Positions 7,425 through 16,405 of a stretch of DNA of 53,029 nucleotides are shown here, in pieces (within the stretch, counting starts at the first letter, position 1; the number at the start of each line of letters is the position of its first letter). Source of the stretch: Bacteroidota bacterium. GTDB lineage: Bacteria; Bacteroidota; Bacteroidia; AKYH767-A; OLB10. The DNA lies in NCBI GenBank assembly GCA_016717325.1, contig JADKFV010000001.1:1-53029 (forward strand). Direction: 5' to 3'. The notes beneath the pieces were generated by a model. It ran no database searches, was not told where the DNA came from, and saw nothing but the letters and a program-made list of their open reading frames with translations. The translations under genes were made by a program, and so were the position numbers.

Positions 7425-8360
7425 TTAACTATTGGGCGGCTTCACAAAATCTATATTACGTTTAAGTCCATTAAATTTTGTGCGCTTAATAGCGGAGTGC
7501 GAAAATACTTTAGTAAATATTTCTTCAGTAATTTCTTTATAGTCGTTGCGCGATAGTTGCAATAAATCTACGTTAGGTGCAAAAGCCTTTTCGTTGGTGG
7601 CTTTCGAAAAACGATTCCATGGGCACACATCCTGACACACATCGCAACCAAAAATCCAGTTTTGAAATTTTCCTTTTACTTCTTCGGGTATAGCATCTTT
7701 CAATTCGATGGTGAAATACGAAATGCACTTGCTGCCATCAACTACATGTGGCGCTACAATTGCTTGTGTAGGGCATGCTTCCACACAACGATTACATGTG
7801 CCGCAATAATCGCTCATGGGATTATCGTAATTCAATTCTACATCCACAATCAATTCGGCAATAAAAAAAAACGAGCCCGCTTTTGGATTTATGAGATTTG
7901 CATTTTTGCCTATCCAACCCAACCCACTTTTTGCAGCCCACGCTTTATCCAACACCGGTGCCGAATCGACAAATGCGCGGCCTTCAATATTACCAATATG
8001 CATTTGCATTTGTTGCAGCAACAATTTCAATTTGCTTTTTATCACATGATGATAATCGTCTCCATAAGCATATTTCGAAATTTTCAATGCATCATCACTA
8101 TGCGTTATGTTTTGTGCAGGAAAATAATTTAATAAAAGCGAAATCACACTTTTTGCTCCCGGCATCAGCTTGCGAGGATCGAGGCGCATGTCGAAATAAT
8201 TTTCCATGTATTTCATTTGTCCATGCATTCCTTTTTGCAGCCATTGTTCGAGGCGCGGTGCTTCATTTTCTAAAAAAGCAGCTTGCGATATTCCACAGTG
8301 CATAAAGCCCAAGTCCTGGGCTTGTTGCTTGATAAATTTTGTGTGGGTTTCCTTATTCAA
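7425..8360 (-). CDS. queG: Epoxyqueuosine reductase QueG
   Basis: A 311-residue cytosolic enzyme that reduces epoxyqueuosine to queuosine in tRNA, the last step of queuosine synthesis, using cobalamin and two 4Fe-4S clusters. Visible features are the catalytic-region motif FVDSAPVLDKAWA (residues 130-142) and two cluster motifs: C186-G-T-C189-N-R-C192-V-E-A-C196 and C239-D-V-C242-Q-D-V-C246. The length is usual for Bacteroidota, which lack the C-terminal HEAT extension of some homologues. It lies 18 bases downstream of pdxJ on the same strand, and the two may be cotranscribed. A short palindrome (AACACC/GGTGTT, 7412-7427) overlaps its end and may help termination. Confidence 0.95.
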   Translation of the reverse strand: MNKETHTKFIKQQAQDLGFMHCGISQAAFLENEAPRLEQWLQKGMHGQMKYMENYFDMRLDPRKLMPGAKSVISLLLNYFPAQNITHSDDALKISKYAYGDDYHHVIKSKLKLLLQQMQMHIGNIEGRAFVDSAPVLDKAWAAKSGLGWIGKNANLINPKAGSFFFIAELIVDVELNYDNPMSDYCGTCNRCVEACPTQAIVAPHVVDGSKCISYFTIELKDAIPEEVKGKFQNWIFGCDVCQDVCPWNRFSKATNEKAFAPNVDLLQLSRNDYKEITEEIFTKVFSHSAIKRTKFNGLKRNIDFVKPPNS

Positions 8361-8378
8361 AAATGGATGAAATAAAAA

Positions 8379-9104
8379 TTACATGGGCGGCTTTTGTAAG
8401 CAACGCTTATACATAGGCACAATATTTTGCAGGCCATAGTACAGTGCATCGCTTATCAAGGCATGACCAATAGATACTTCGAGCAATTGCGGAATGCGCT
8501 GAGCAAAATAAAACAGGTTTTGCAGGTTGAGATCGTGGCCGGCATTTATTCCCAGGCCACAATCGGTGGCAGCCTCGGCCGTTTCAACAAAAGCATCGAT
8601 GGCTTCTTGCCGGTTTTGCTCGTAATGTGCTGCATAATATTCGGTATACAATTCTATTCTGTCGGCACCGGTATCTGCAGCATGCGCCATCATTTTTTTA
8701 TCGGGGTTTACAAACAGGCTAACACGCATTCCTTTGTTATGTAAAATAGTCACTATATCGGTCAACATTTTTTTATTCGCCATTGCATCCCATCCATTAT
8801 TCGATGTAAGCACATCGGGGCCATCGGGCACAAGCGTTACCTGGTCGGGTATTACATCAGTTACCAGTTGCAAAAATTTGTCGTCAGGGTAGCCTTCAAT
8901 ATTAAATTCTGTAAACACAACTTTTTTTAAATCGTACACATCGGCATAACGTATGTGTCTTTCATCGGGCCGCGGATGCACTGTAATGCCATCGGCACCA
9001 AATTGTTGTATATCAATAGCAGCCTGCACCACATCAGGTATATTGCCGCCCCGCGCATTACGCAAGGTGGCTATCTTATTAATATTTACGCTCAGCTTTG
9101 TCAT
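8379..9104 (-). CDS. pdxJ: Pyridoxine 5'-phosphate synthase PdxJ
   Basis: A 241-residue TIM-barrel enzyme that condenses 3-amino-2-oxopropyl phosphate with 1-deoxyxylulose 5-phosphate to pyridoxine 5'-phosphate in vitamin B6 synthesis. The sequence shows the family start (KLSVNINKIATLRNARGG), the phosphate/substrate loop HPRPDERHIR, the VTLVPDGPD segment and the C-terminal GLGINAGHDLNLQNL and EVSIGHALISDAL motifs. Length and start agree with the family. It probably forms a two-gene unit with queG. Confidence 0.97.
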   Translation of the reverse strand: MTKLSVNINKIATLRNARGGNIPDVVQAAIDIQQFGADGITVHPRPDERHIRYADVYDLKKVVFTEFNIEGYPDDKFLQLVTDVIPDQVTLVPDGPDVLTSNNGWDAMANKKMLTDIVTILHNKGMRVSLFVNPDKKMMAHAADTGADRIELYTEYYAAHYEQNRQEAIDAFVETAEAATDCGLGINAGHDLNLQNLFYFAQRIPQLLEVSIGHALISDALYYGLQNIVPMYKRCLQKPPM

Positions 9105-9166
9105 TGGTTATGCATTTATTAGCAAAGTTTTTACACGATTATTTTACTGCTGTAATAAGTATGTGG

Positions 9167-9616
9167 TTATGCACCAAACTGCCCCAAATGATAATCTAAA
9201 TGTTTGTAAACACTCAAGCCCCATTCATCGGAAGTAAGTTTGCCTACAATGGGATGTTCTTTATTATCGAATGCAGCCGCACCTACATTATGAAACTTAG
9301 TGATATATGATTTCAATTTTTCTTTTTCTTTCTCAAAGTTCCTTGAATCGGTCACAATATATTCGCGGGCTGTAGGGGAGTTTTTCGTAAACTGCTTTTC
9401 TGTTGTGATGGCTTTTTTTATTGCTCCTTTAAAAAGCATCACGATTAAATTTTTCTTCAATGTTATTTCTCCCAATGCCGCACGTATAGGTTCAACACAA
9501 TGTGCCAACATTTGGGCCACATCCATTTTGCCCCACAGGCGCTGGTTTTGAGGCGTAAGCTTGTCGATGCGGGCCATTATGCTATTGTACTCTTCCTTAT
9601 TAAAGATTGATTTCAT
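9167..9616 (-). CDS. DUF1569 (DinB-like) protein
   Basis: A 149-residue protein of the DUF1569 family, predicted to adopt a DinB-like four-helix bundle. Family signs are the early KLTPQNQRLWGKMDVAQMLA segment with a conserved His (AHCVEP), and the C-terminal HPIVGKLTSDEWGLSVYKHL followed by DYHLGQFGA, with His residues suited to metal binding. The molecular role is unknown. It is on the same strand as pdxJ but separated by about 60 bases. Confidence 0.85.
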   Translation of the reverse strand: MKSIFNKEEYNSIMARIDKLTPQNQRLWGKMDVAQMLAHCVEPIRAALGEITLKKNLIVMLFKGAIKKAITTEKQFTKNSPTAREYIVTDSRNFEKEKEKLKSYITKFHNVGAAAFDNKEHPIVGKLTSDEWGLSVYKHLDYHLGQFGA

Positions 9617-9737
9617 AACGCGAAATTTTTATATGATTATTAAAGAATATTTGTTTTGTAATTACAAAGTAATAGATATTTTTGCCAACCCAAAAAAAGA
9701 GGGATATTTTTTTTGAAATAATATTCGAAAAAAATAC

Positions 9738-9811
9738 GGGCCCATAGCTCAGTTGGTTAGAGCACCTGACTCATAATCAGGTGGTCCTTGGTTCGAGCCC
9801 AAGTGGGCCCA
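9738..9811 (+). tRNA. tRNA with CAU anticodon (Met or lysidine-Ile)
   Basis: A 74-base cloverleaf. The acceptor stem is GGGCCCA/TGGGCCC, the D arm is GCTC-AGTTGGTTA-GAGC, the anticodon loop CTCATAA has CAT at 9772-9774, and the T arm is CTTGG-TTCGAGC-CCAAG with discriminator A. CCA is not encoded. A CAU anticodon can mean elongator Met or Ile2 with lysidine; the sequence alone does not settle which. It does not look like the initiator form. Confidence 0.95.
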
Positions 9812-9819
9812 CACTTTTT

Positions 9820-9854
9820 AAAAAATCCAATTCGTAAGAGTTGGATTTTTTTTG
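9820..9854 (+). terminator. Terminator after tRNA
   Basis: AAAAATCCAA and TTGGATTTTT pair around a 10-base loop (TTCGTAAGAG) and are followed by more T. This is a classic factor-independent terminator 9 bases after the tRNA. Confidence 0.85.
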
Positions 9855-9954
9855 CTTTTTAATTTCATCCATATACACACATCGAGGCAGCAATTTTATT
9901 TCTTACAAAAATTAATTTCCTTTATCCATAACTTATAAAAACAGTTTGATACTA

Positions 9955-10851
9955 ATGAATGCTACTCTACTTATACTTGCAGCCGGCCTCGGCAGCCGCT
10001 ATGGATCAACCAAACAGATTGATTCGTTTGGGCCTGGTGGTGAGTGTATTGCAGACTATAGTATTTATGATGCTATGAAAGCAGGATTTACAAAAGTGGT
10101 TTTTGTAATTCGGCAGGAAATGAAACCTGAAATGGAAAAAATATTCTTAACCCGATGGCAAAATAAAATTGACATAGAATTTGCCATTCAGGCAATGGAT
10201 TATCCCAAACATTTATTTACCGAAAAAACTATACGCACCAAACCCTGGGGAACAGCACATGCAGTGATGTGCGCAAAAGATTACATCAACCAACCTTTTG
10301 CAGTTATCAATGCCGATGATTTTTATGGAGCCGATGCTTATAACAACATGATGCATTTTTTCGATACTAATAAAGAACCACACCATTATGCCATGGCAGG
10401 TTATAAGTTAGAAAATACTCTGAGCGCATTTGGAGGAGTGTCGCGCGGAATTTGCCTTGCCGATAATAATAATATGTTGCTAAAAATTACCGAACGAAAA
10501 AATATTGTATGCAATAGCGAAAAGAAAATAGTTGCGAACGATAATTTGATTCCAGAATATTTAATTAATGACGATTTTGTATCAATGAATTTTTGGGGAT
10601 TTAAGCCCGCAGTGTTTTTCGAAATGGAAAAAATGTTCGCGCAGTTTATTCACACACATTTGCCAAACGATGAATTTTATCTCCCTCAGGTTGCTCAGCA
10701 TATAATTGATACACAAAACGGAAAAATAAAAATATTGCCAACCAACGATAAATGGTTTGGGGTTACGTATAGTGACGATAAACAACTCGTGACCGATTCA
10801 CTTTTGCATTTAACCGAAAACAAAATTTATCCTTCGCCTTTATGGAAGTAA
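9955..10851 (+). CDS. Sugar-phosphate nucleotidyltransferase
   Basis: A 298-residue NTP-transferase fold protein. The N-terminal nucleotide-binding loop is LLILAAGLGSRYGSTKQID; a metal-binding Asp lies in AVINADDFYG (about residues 120-129). The family joins NTP and a sugar 1-phosphate to give a nucleotide sugar and diphosphate. I use ATG 9955; a TTG three codons upstream is also open. The stop overlaps the next gene's start by 10 bases, so the two are translationally coupled. Together with the downstream sugar kinase and GH109 enzyme, the likely substrate is a hexosamine 1-phosphate such as GalNAc-1-P, but that is inferred from context only. Confidence 0.88.
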   Translation: MNATLLILAAGLGSRYGSTKQIDSFGPGGECIADYSIYDAMKAGFTKVVFVIRQEMKPEMEKIFLTRWQNKIDIEFAIQAMDYPKHLFTEKTIRTKPWGTAHAVMCAKDYINQPFAVINADDFYGADAYNNMMHFFDTNKEPHHYAMAGYKLENTLSAFGGVSRGICLADNNNMLLKITERKNIVCNSEKKIVANDNLIPEYLINDDFVSMNFWGFKPAVFFEMEKMFAQFIHTHLPNDEFYLPQVAQHIIDTQNGKIKILPTNDKWFGVTYSDDKQLVTDSLLHLTENKIYPSPLWK

Positions 10852-11903
10852 GTGAATTGAAAAATATTTTGAATGCATACAATCTTGATGCATCGGAATT
10901 CAAATGCGATATGCATGGTGATGGACTTATCAATAAAACTTTCTTGTTACAACATACTCAATGCGATGAAAAATACATCCTGCAAAAAATAAATACTGCC
11001 ATATTTTTTGAACCACAAATTATTGCCAACAACGTTCGCAATGCTGCACAATATTTAAAAAAGAATTTCCCGGAATATTGTTTCATTAATTTCATTCAAA
11101 CAAAAGATGGTGAAGATTTTTTTATTATATACGATAATGAATTTTGGAGATTGATGCCCTTTGTACAAAATAGTTTTTCGTACAATACAATTACAAATGT
11201 GAAGCAGGCATATGATACTGCAAAAAAATTTGGCGAATTTACTGCCAGGTTATATGGTGCACGTGTTGATCTATTCGAATCGTCAATTGCCAACTTCCAT
11301 AATCTTGAATTGCGGTATCAACAGTTTACCGAGGCATGTGGCAATATAACAAGCGAAAGATATTTACACGCTAAACCTATTATCGATTTTTTAATTTACA
11401 ACAGTAACATCGTGGTAACGTATAAAAAAATTGTGAGTGAAAATATTTTGCCACAATGCATCATTCATGCCGATACAAAAATCAACAATATGCTTTTCGA
11501 TAAAACTACATTGCAACCTGTTTGCATTATCGATTACGATACTATAATGCCGGGTTACTATATATCGGACATTGGCGATATGATACGCACGATGGTTTGC
11601 ACTGCCGATGAAAATGAAATTGACAAAAACAAAATTGTACTTAGCAAAGATTATTATGATGCTGTAATTGACGGGTACTTACAATCGATGCAAAATATAT
11701 TGACCGAGGCTGAATTAAAATACATTCACTATGCCGGCATATTTATGACTTACATGCAGGCGCTGCGTTTTATAACCGACTACTTAAACAACGACAAATA
11801 TTATTCGATAAAATATGCGGAACATAATTTTGATCGTGCACAAAATCAATGCACGCTATTGCTGCAACTTATTGAGTTGAACAGTAATAGATTTTTTGTG
11901 TAA
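10842..11903 (+). CDS. APH-family sugar kinase, NahK/AmgK-like
   Basis: A 353-residue aminoglycoside-phosphotransferase fold kinase. The N lobe begins with a nucleotide loop (HGDGLINKTFLLQ), and the catalytic loop CIIHADTKINNMLFD has the H-x-D-x-x-x-x-N arrangement. The metal-binding motif is CIIDYDTIMPG. Close relatives in this fold, NahK and AmgK, phosphorylate amino sugars at the anomeric position. The gene overlaps the nucleotidyltransferase, the same pairing as in AmgK-MurU type salvage. A role making a hexosamine 1-phosphate for that partner is therefore likely. The sugar itself cannot be read from the sequence. Confidence 0.85.
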   Translation: MEVSELKNILNAYNLDASEFKCDMHGDGLINKTFLLQHTQCDEKYILQKINTAIFFEPQIIANNVRNAAQYLKKNFPEYCFINFIQTKDGEDFFIIYDNEFWRLMPFVQNSFSYNTITNVKQAYDTAKKFGEFTARLYGARVDLFESSIANFHNLELRYQQFTEACGNITSERYLHAKPIIDFLIYNSNIVVTYKKIVSENILPQCIIHADTKINNMLFDKTTLQPVCIIDYDTIMPGYYISDIGDMIRTMVCTADENEIDKNKIVLSKDYYDAVIDGYLQSMQNILTEAELKYIHYAGIFMTYMQALRFITDYLNNDKYYSIKYAEHNFDRAQNQCTLLLQLIELNSNRFFV

Positions 11904-11978
11904 GCGCATTTTATTGGCTTCGATTTATTTAATTCGTGGTGAAAATATTTATATCAAACAATACTTAAAATATACAAA

Positions 11979-13331
11979 ATGATATCACGCAGAGATTTCG
12001 TAAAACAAACAACCATTGCAACTACTGCTGCAGTAGTAATGCCATCACAATTTTTATTTGGCAATGCAACCGAAGGCAAAGTGCGTTTAGCTTTTATTGG
12101 CACCGGCCTTCGAGGGCAAGACCATGTTGAACTGGCACTGCGCAGAACCGATGTTGAAATAGTTGCTATTTGCGACACACAACAATTAATGATTGACAAC
12201 ACACTGCAACTTTTTAAAAAAGCAGAAAGGCCTTTGCCAAAAATATTTACCGGTGATAATTATGCTTATCGCAAATTGCTGGAACTTAAAAATATAGATG
12301 CCGTTATTATTTCAACACCATGGGAATGGCATTTCACTATGGCGATGGATGCTATGCAAGCCGGCAAGCACGTTGGTTGCGAAGTTATTGCAGGAGCCAC
12401 TATTGACGAAATGTGGCAACTGGTGCACACGAGCGAGCAAACAAAGATGAATTACATGATGCTCGAAAATGTTTGCTATCGCAGGGATGTGATGGCCATA
12501 ATGAATATGGTGCGACAAGGTATGTTTGGTGAAGTGGTGCACCTGCAAGGAGGATATCAGCACGATTTGCGCGAGGTGAAATTCAACGATGGTAAGCAGC
12601 CATATGGTGGCGGTGTGGAGTTTGGTGATAAAGGTTTTAGCGAAGCCAAATGGCGAACACAACACAGTGTAAATCGCAATGGCGATTTGTATCCAACTCA
12701 CGGTGTAGGCCCGCTTGCAATGATGGTGGATATTAATCGCGGCAATCGATTTGTATCGTTGGTTTCTTATGCCAGCAAAACGCGGGGCTTGCACAATTAC
12801 ATTGTAAATAAAGGTGGCGAAAATCATCCCAATGCAAAAGTGCGTTTCAAGCTTGGTGATGTAGTTACCACAATGATAAAAACACAAAACGAAGAAACAA
12901 TTTTATTGCAACACGATACATCACTGCCACGCCCTTATTCACTTGGGTTTCGGGTGCAAGGCACAAAAGGGTTATGGATGGATGTAAACAAATCTTTATA
13001 CATTGAAGATGTAAGTAAGGATGCACATAAATGGGAAGAAGCAAAACCCTATCTCGAAAAATATGATCATCCTTTGTGGAAAAAATTCGCCAATGATACT
13101 GTAGGTGCAGGTCATGGCGGTATGGATTTTTTTGTGCTACATCAATTTGTAGAAGCCATAAAACAAAACAAGCCCACACCTATGGATGTTTATGATGCAG
13201 CAGTGTGGTGCGCCATTACACCCCTCAGCGAACAAAGCATTGCACTTGGTGGTGCCAATGTAGATTTTCCCGATTTTACAAAAGGACACTGGATGTATCG
13301 CAAGAATAATTTTGCTCTTGACGAGGAATAA
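11979..13331 (+). CDS. GH109 family alpha-N-acetylgalactosaminidase-like protein
   Basis: A 450-residue NAD-dependent Gfo/Idh/MocA-fold protein exported with a twin-arginine signal (SRRDFVKQ, residues 3-10, then a hydrophobic stretch). The Rossmann motif is FIGTGLRGQDH. The block YMMLENVCYRRDVMAIMNMV, then VHLQGGYQHDLR, is typical of GH109, whose members cleave alpha-linked GalNAc by an NAD-dependent oxidation-elimination mechanism. Further family signatures are THGVGPLAMM and AGHGGMDFFVL. It lies 75 bases after the kinase on the same strand. Together the three genes can be read as release of GalNAc, 1-phosphorylation and activation. Confidence 0.88.
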   Translation: MISRRDFVKQTTIATTAAVVMPSQFLFGNATEGKVRLAFIGTGLRGQDHVELALRRTDVEIVAICDTQQLMIDNTLQLFKKAERPLPKIFTGDNYAYRKLLELKNIDAVIISTPWEWHFTMAMDAMQAGKHVGCEVIAGATIDEMWQLVHTSEQTKMNYMMLENVCYRRDVMAIMNMVRQGMFGEVVHLQGGYQHDLREVKFNDGKQPYGGGVEFGDKGFSEAKWRTQHSVNRNGDLYPTHGVGPLAMMVDINRGNRFVSLVSYASKTRGLHNYIVNKGGENHPNAKVRFKLGDVVTTMIKTQNEETILLQHDTSLPRPYSLGFRVQGTKGLWMDVNKSLYIEDVSKDAHKWEEAKPYLEKYDHPLWKKFANDTVGAGHGGMDFFVLHQFVEAIKQNKPTPMDVYDAAVWCAITPLSEQSIALGGANVDFPDFTKGHWMYRKNNFALDEE

Positions 13332-13404
13332 AAAGGTTATACCAAAGCAGGGTTTGTTGCCATGAGTTAATACCAAATGACGATTTGTTGCCGCAAATGT
13401 TTTT

Positions 13405-13672
13405 GCATTCATTCGTCCCGTTCCACTATTTAGCGGGGCAAGCTTTGGCAAAAAGTATTTGCATTTTATTCGGAATTCAATCGCGGCAAAAAAATTATTA
13501 GCCACAAAGACGCAAAGGCACAAAGAAATGCAATTCGAATATTGATAAGTTGACAAGAAAAATGCTTCTTGTTATTTCGTGTTTTTAGTGGCAAAAGATT
13601 ATTCGGCATTCATTCGTCCCTTTCCTCGTTTTAGAAAGGTAAGCTATGGCTAAATGTATTTGAATTTATTTC
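13405..13672. repeat. Intergenic pair of degenerate direct repeats
   Basis: GCATTCATTCGTCCC followed by a short palindromic stretch and AAGCTTTGGC/AAGCTATGGC, then TATTTG(C/A)ATTT, occurs at 13405-13472 and again at 13606-13672. Between them lies CCACAAAGACGCAAAGGCAC, a wording common in Bacteroidota intergenic DNA. No gene is visible in 13332-13665. Confidence 0.55.
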
Positions 13673-14266
13673 TTCGCAAATTTTATGCTCGTTGCCGACT
13701 TCCCTCCAGAGTAAATAACACCATCCATAGTTACGCCTTCGCCCCGCATTTTTTTTATCAATAGAGTTATATCCTCTTCAATCGAATTATTTATTACACC
13801 TCCCGTAAGTATGGATTTCCATTTTGCGCCACCATCTTTGGTAATTATGGTTTCGTACTCTTCGAGTGGTTCGCACAAAATATATGCTTCGGCATTTTCA
13901 ATGGTGCGTACCCGACACAATCCTTTGTTGGTTTTATCGTTGCCGGTAAATTTTATTGTTATAAGCGACTTGCCTCCCGAATAAAGCACAGCATCAAAAG
14001 TTGCTCCCTGCTTACGGGCCTTACGAATAAACTGCAAAACCTTATCGGTAATACTCGAATTGAATAACCCACCGGTAAGAATGCTTTCGGCTTGTATACC
14101 TTTGTCAACGCTTGTCACCACTTCGTATTCGCGCAAAGGCTCACTCAAGATATAAACTTCTATACCATCAAGTTTTTGTACACGGGCAAGTCCCTTTTGT
14201 CCTTTTGCAAACAAGCCAATACTCAATACGCTCAATAGTAAAAATAAGAAAGTAATTTTTTTTCAT
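13666..14266 (-). CDS. Secreted protein with two tandem ~75-residue repeats (start frameshifted)
   Basis: The mature part holds two copies of one module: GLARVQKLDGIEVYILSEPL with ESILTGGLFNSSI and DAVLYSGGKSLITIKF, then GLCRVRTIENAEAYILCEPL with KSILTGGVINNSI and DGVIYSGGKSATSIKF. I do not recognise the family. An ATG at 14266-14264 followed by eight A is one base out of frame with the body. With seven A the protein would begin MKKITFLFLLLSVLSIGLFA, a perfect signal peptide. The open frame as given starts only at TTG 14235. I take the homopolymer as an error or a slippage site and give the longer extent. Confidence 0.7.
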
Positions 14267-14391
14267 CACAAGATTTTTTATGGTTTATAGTGGCAAATGT
14301 AGTTGATTTCCTCCTGCACTGCAATACATAGTTTGATGTATTTTTCCATGCAGTTATTATTTTTTTTGGGCGCTAAAAACGGCAGTATTAT

Positions 14392-15501
14392 TTAGCATGA
14401 GATATAAAACCATACGAAACATAATGTTATAAAAGCATTAAGATAATTTATGCGAGGCACAACAATAATAGCCGGCAAGGCTGCAAAAAAAATACTTGCT
14501 GCAAATGGCAGAATTAAACTTTGTGAAAGTTTAAGTTTAAATAATTTTTTAATTTGGATGTTGAGTAAAAAAAGAAACAATCCTAAAACCATAAATATTT
14601 TAACAAGATGAACTTTTACAAAATACCAGGTTTCGGTTTCTAAAATTTTTAAATACTCTTGTTTAAGGGTTGACTCATAAATCTTTCCGCAAAACAAAAC
14701 ACCCGGATGCATGGAATAAACTTTGTCCATTGCAACCTGATCGTTGTATGAAAGCCCCAATGAATTAGGAATAAAGCCCAACCCAATATATGCTGAGTGC
14801 CAAAATGGATGACTTAACGATTCATCAATTGAGATGGTTGTGTTGGTTGTAAACCATTTATTTCTGTTTTCGGCAATGTTGTTTGTAATAAAATAATTAG
14901 CTATAAAGACTAAAACAACCGATGCAAAAAAAGCAACTGTTGTTTTCCATTCTCTAATCACAAACAAAAAATAAAAAGCAAAAAACACCAAAGATATTGT
15001 GCCTGAATGGGAACGAAAAAAGTTGAGTTTAAATGACAATGCAACTAAAATAAAAATAATCATGTAACTGTATCGTTTTTTTGTGGCCAACAAATAAATT
15101 ACAAATGGAATAATAGCAGCACCTAAATAACTAAAAGTATATACGTCCGATTTAAAAATATTTAGCGCAAACAAAAAACCACAAACCGAATATAGTAAAA
15201 TTTTTTGTTGCATTGATTTCGCTTTATCTTTAAAACTAAACCAAATAATTGATGTGGCAACAATGATAATCAGTAAATAAGTTATTTGAGCGAGTAAAAC
15301 AACATTGCAGTGAAGCAATGATGCCAGTTTTGGAAACAAATAGTAAATGCCCGGATCATCAAATGCCCCCAAAAAAACAGGACTGCCTTTATCATCAATA
15401 CCAACAAGCGATGTATGCGTTTGTTGAAAGCCGATAAATGCATAATTCAAATCGCGTTCGCGCGATGGCATCATTCCCAATATCAAATCTTTTTCTTTCA
15501 C
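14392..15501 (-). CDS. Polytopic inner-membrane protein, unknown function
   Basis: A 369-residue protein with about nine hydrophobic segments. After a soluble start (GMMPSRERDLNYAFIGFQQT), membrane segments follow from residue ~65 (VVLLAQITYLLIIIVATSII), then ~105, ~130, ~145, ~165, ~185, and three near the C terminus. A loop with LSHPFWHSAYIGLGFIPNSL and MHPGVLFCGKIYES lies in the middle. The layout and a loop rich in aromatic residues recall membrane glycosyltransferases or polymerases of surface sugar loci, but no signature is clear. It lies 10 bases after a methyltransferase on the same strand and is probably cotranscribed with it. Confidence 0.75.
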   Translation of the reverse strand: MKEKDLILGMMPSRERDLNYAFIGFQQTHTSLVGIDDKGSPVFLGAFDDPGIYYLFPKLASLLHCNVVLLAQITYLLIIIVATSIIWFSFKDKAKSMQQKILLYSVCGFLFALNIFKSDVYTFSYLGAAIIPFVIYLLATKKRYSYMIIFILVALSFKLNFFRSHSGTISLVFFAFYFLFVIREWKTTVAFFASVVLVFIANYFITNNIAENRNKWFTTNTTISIDESLSHPFWHSAYIGLGFIPNSLGLSYNDQVAMDKVYSMHPGVLFCGKIYESTLKQEYLKILETETWYFVKVHLVKIFMVLGLFLFLLNIQIKKLFKLKLSQSLILPFAASIFFAALPAIIVVPRINYLNAFITLCFVWFYISC

Positions 15502-15511
15502 GCCTTACATT

Positions 15512-16222
15512 TTACCGTGCGCGAATGTAATACTGCGCCCCTATTGGTATAAAATTCAAATACCTTTCTACAAAACTAAGGGAAGATAATGCAGCCGGCA
15601 AAAACAAAGTGTAACGTATTCTAACTTCAGTATATCCGGCATTTTTATAAATTGATTTTGCATATTTCGGATTAAGCAGTACAGCGTTTTCATCAAACAC
15701 GCAATCTACAACTGCTTTTCGTGTAAGCGGATTTATAGGGTTGTGTTCAAACATATAAATGTATCCCGTTTTTGTTAAGCTGCTTTTAAGGTAGGTTAAA
15801 ATGTAATTGTGCTTTTCATGCTCAATATGATGAAATACATTTGAAATAAAAATGATATCAAATTTTAAATCGAAAGGTAATGCATGTCCATCGAAATAGT
15901 AAAAAGCAATTTGAGGATATTGCGTAAGCTTTTCTTTAGCATAATCGAGCGATTTTTGAGAAACATCTACACTCACAATTTTTGCATTGGGGAAATATTT
16001 TACAAAGTAGGGTTCACTTTTTCCAATGCCACAACCATAGTTCAATATAGTGATTTTTTCAGCACATTTTTCTGCTCCCAAATCCCGCGCTATTTCTTTT
16101 ATTTTATACTCATCATAATAGTCGAGCGAGTGGCCACCAGCGCGGGTAGAGTATTTGCGCATTTCATCATAATGTTCAACATACTTATCAAATTCCGATT
16201 CGTATAAATGCTCGTGCGCCAT
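15512..16222 (-). CDS. Class I SAM-dependent methyltransferase
   Basis: A 236-residue methyltransferase. Motif I is ITILNYGCGIGKSEPYF, motif II contains IVSVDVSQKSLDYAKE, and motif IV region is FDIIFISNVFHHIEH. The segment EHNPINPLTRKAV is common in methyltransferases of polysaccharide or lipid-linked clusters. The acceptor is unknown. It probably forms a small operon with the downstream membrane protein, and perhaps also with the other methyltransferase upstream at 16406-17149, although a gap of 183 bases lies between. Confidence 0.85.
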   Translation of the reverse strand: MAHEHLYESEFDKYVEHYDEMRKYSTRAGGHSLDYYDEYKIKEIARDLGAEKCAEKITILNYGCGIGKSEPYFVKYFPNAKIVSVDVSQKSLDYAKEKLTQYPQIAFYYFDGHALPFDLKFDIIFISNVFHHIEHEKHNYILTYLKSSLTKTGYIYMFEHNPINPLTRKAVVDCVFDENAVLLNPKYAKSIYKNAGYTEVRIRYTLFLPAALSSLSFVERYLNFIPIGAQYYIRAR

Positions 16223-16405
16223 ATTGCAATCTTGAAAAATTTTGTCTTATTAATAAAGAAATCGCGCAATGATAATAAAAAAGACTTTTAAAATGGGTTA
16301 GCATTTATTATTCTGTTTTCATCAAATACTTCGACCACAATCTTACAAATAACTATGCTTTGTTAATCAGTTCCTATAAAGCTATAAAAACGAATTTGTC
16401 TTTTG

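Noticed and set aside
7662..8132. 156-codon open frame antisense to queG
   Set aside because: Composition is Phe/Tyr/Cys-rich, typical of a reverse shadow, and queG is certain.
12312..12887. 191-codon open frame antisense to the GH109 gene
   Set aside because: It is the shadow of a strongly supported gene on the other strand, rich in His, Ile and Cys as expected from reversed codons.
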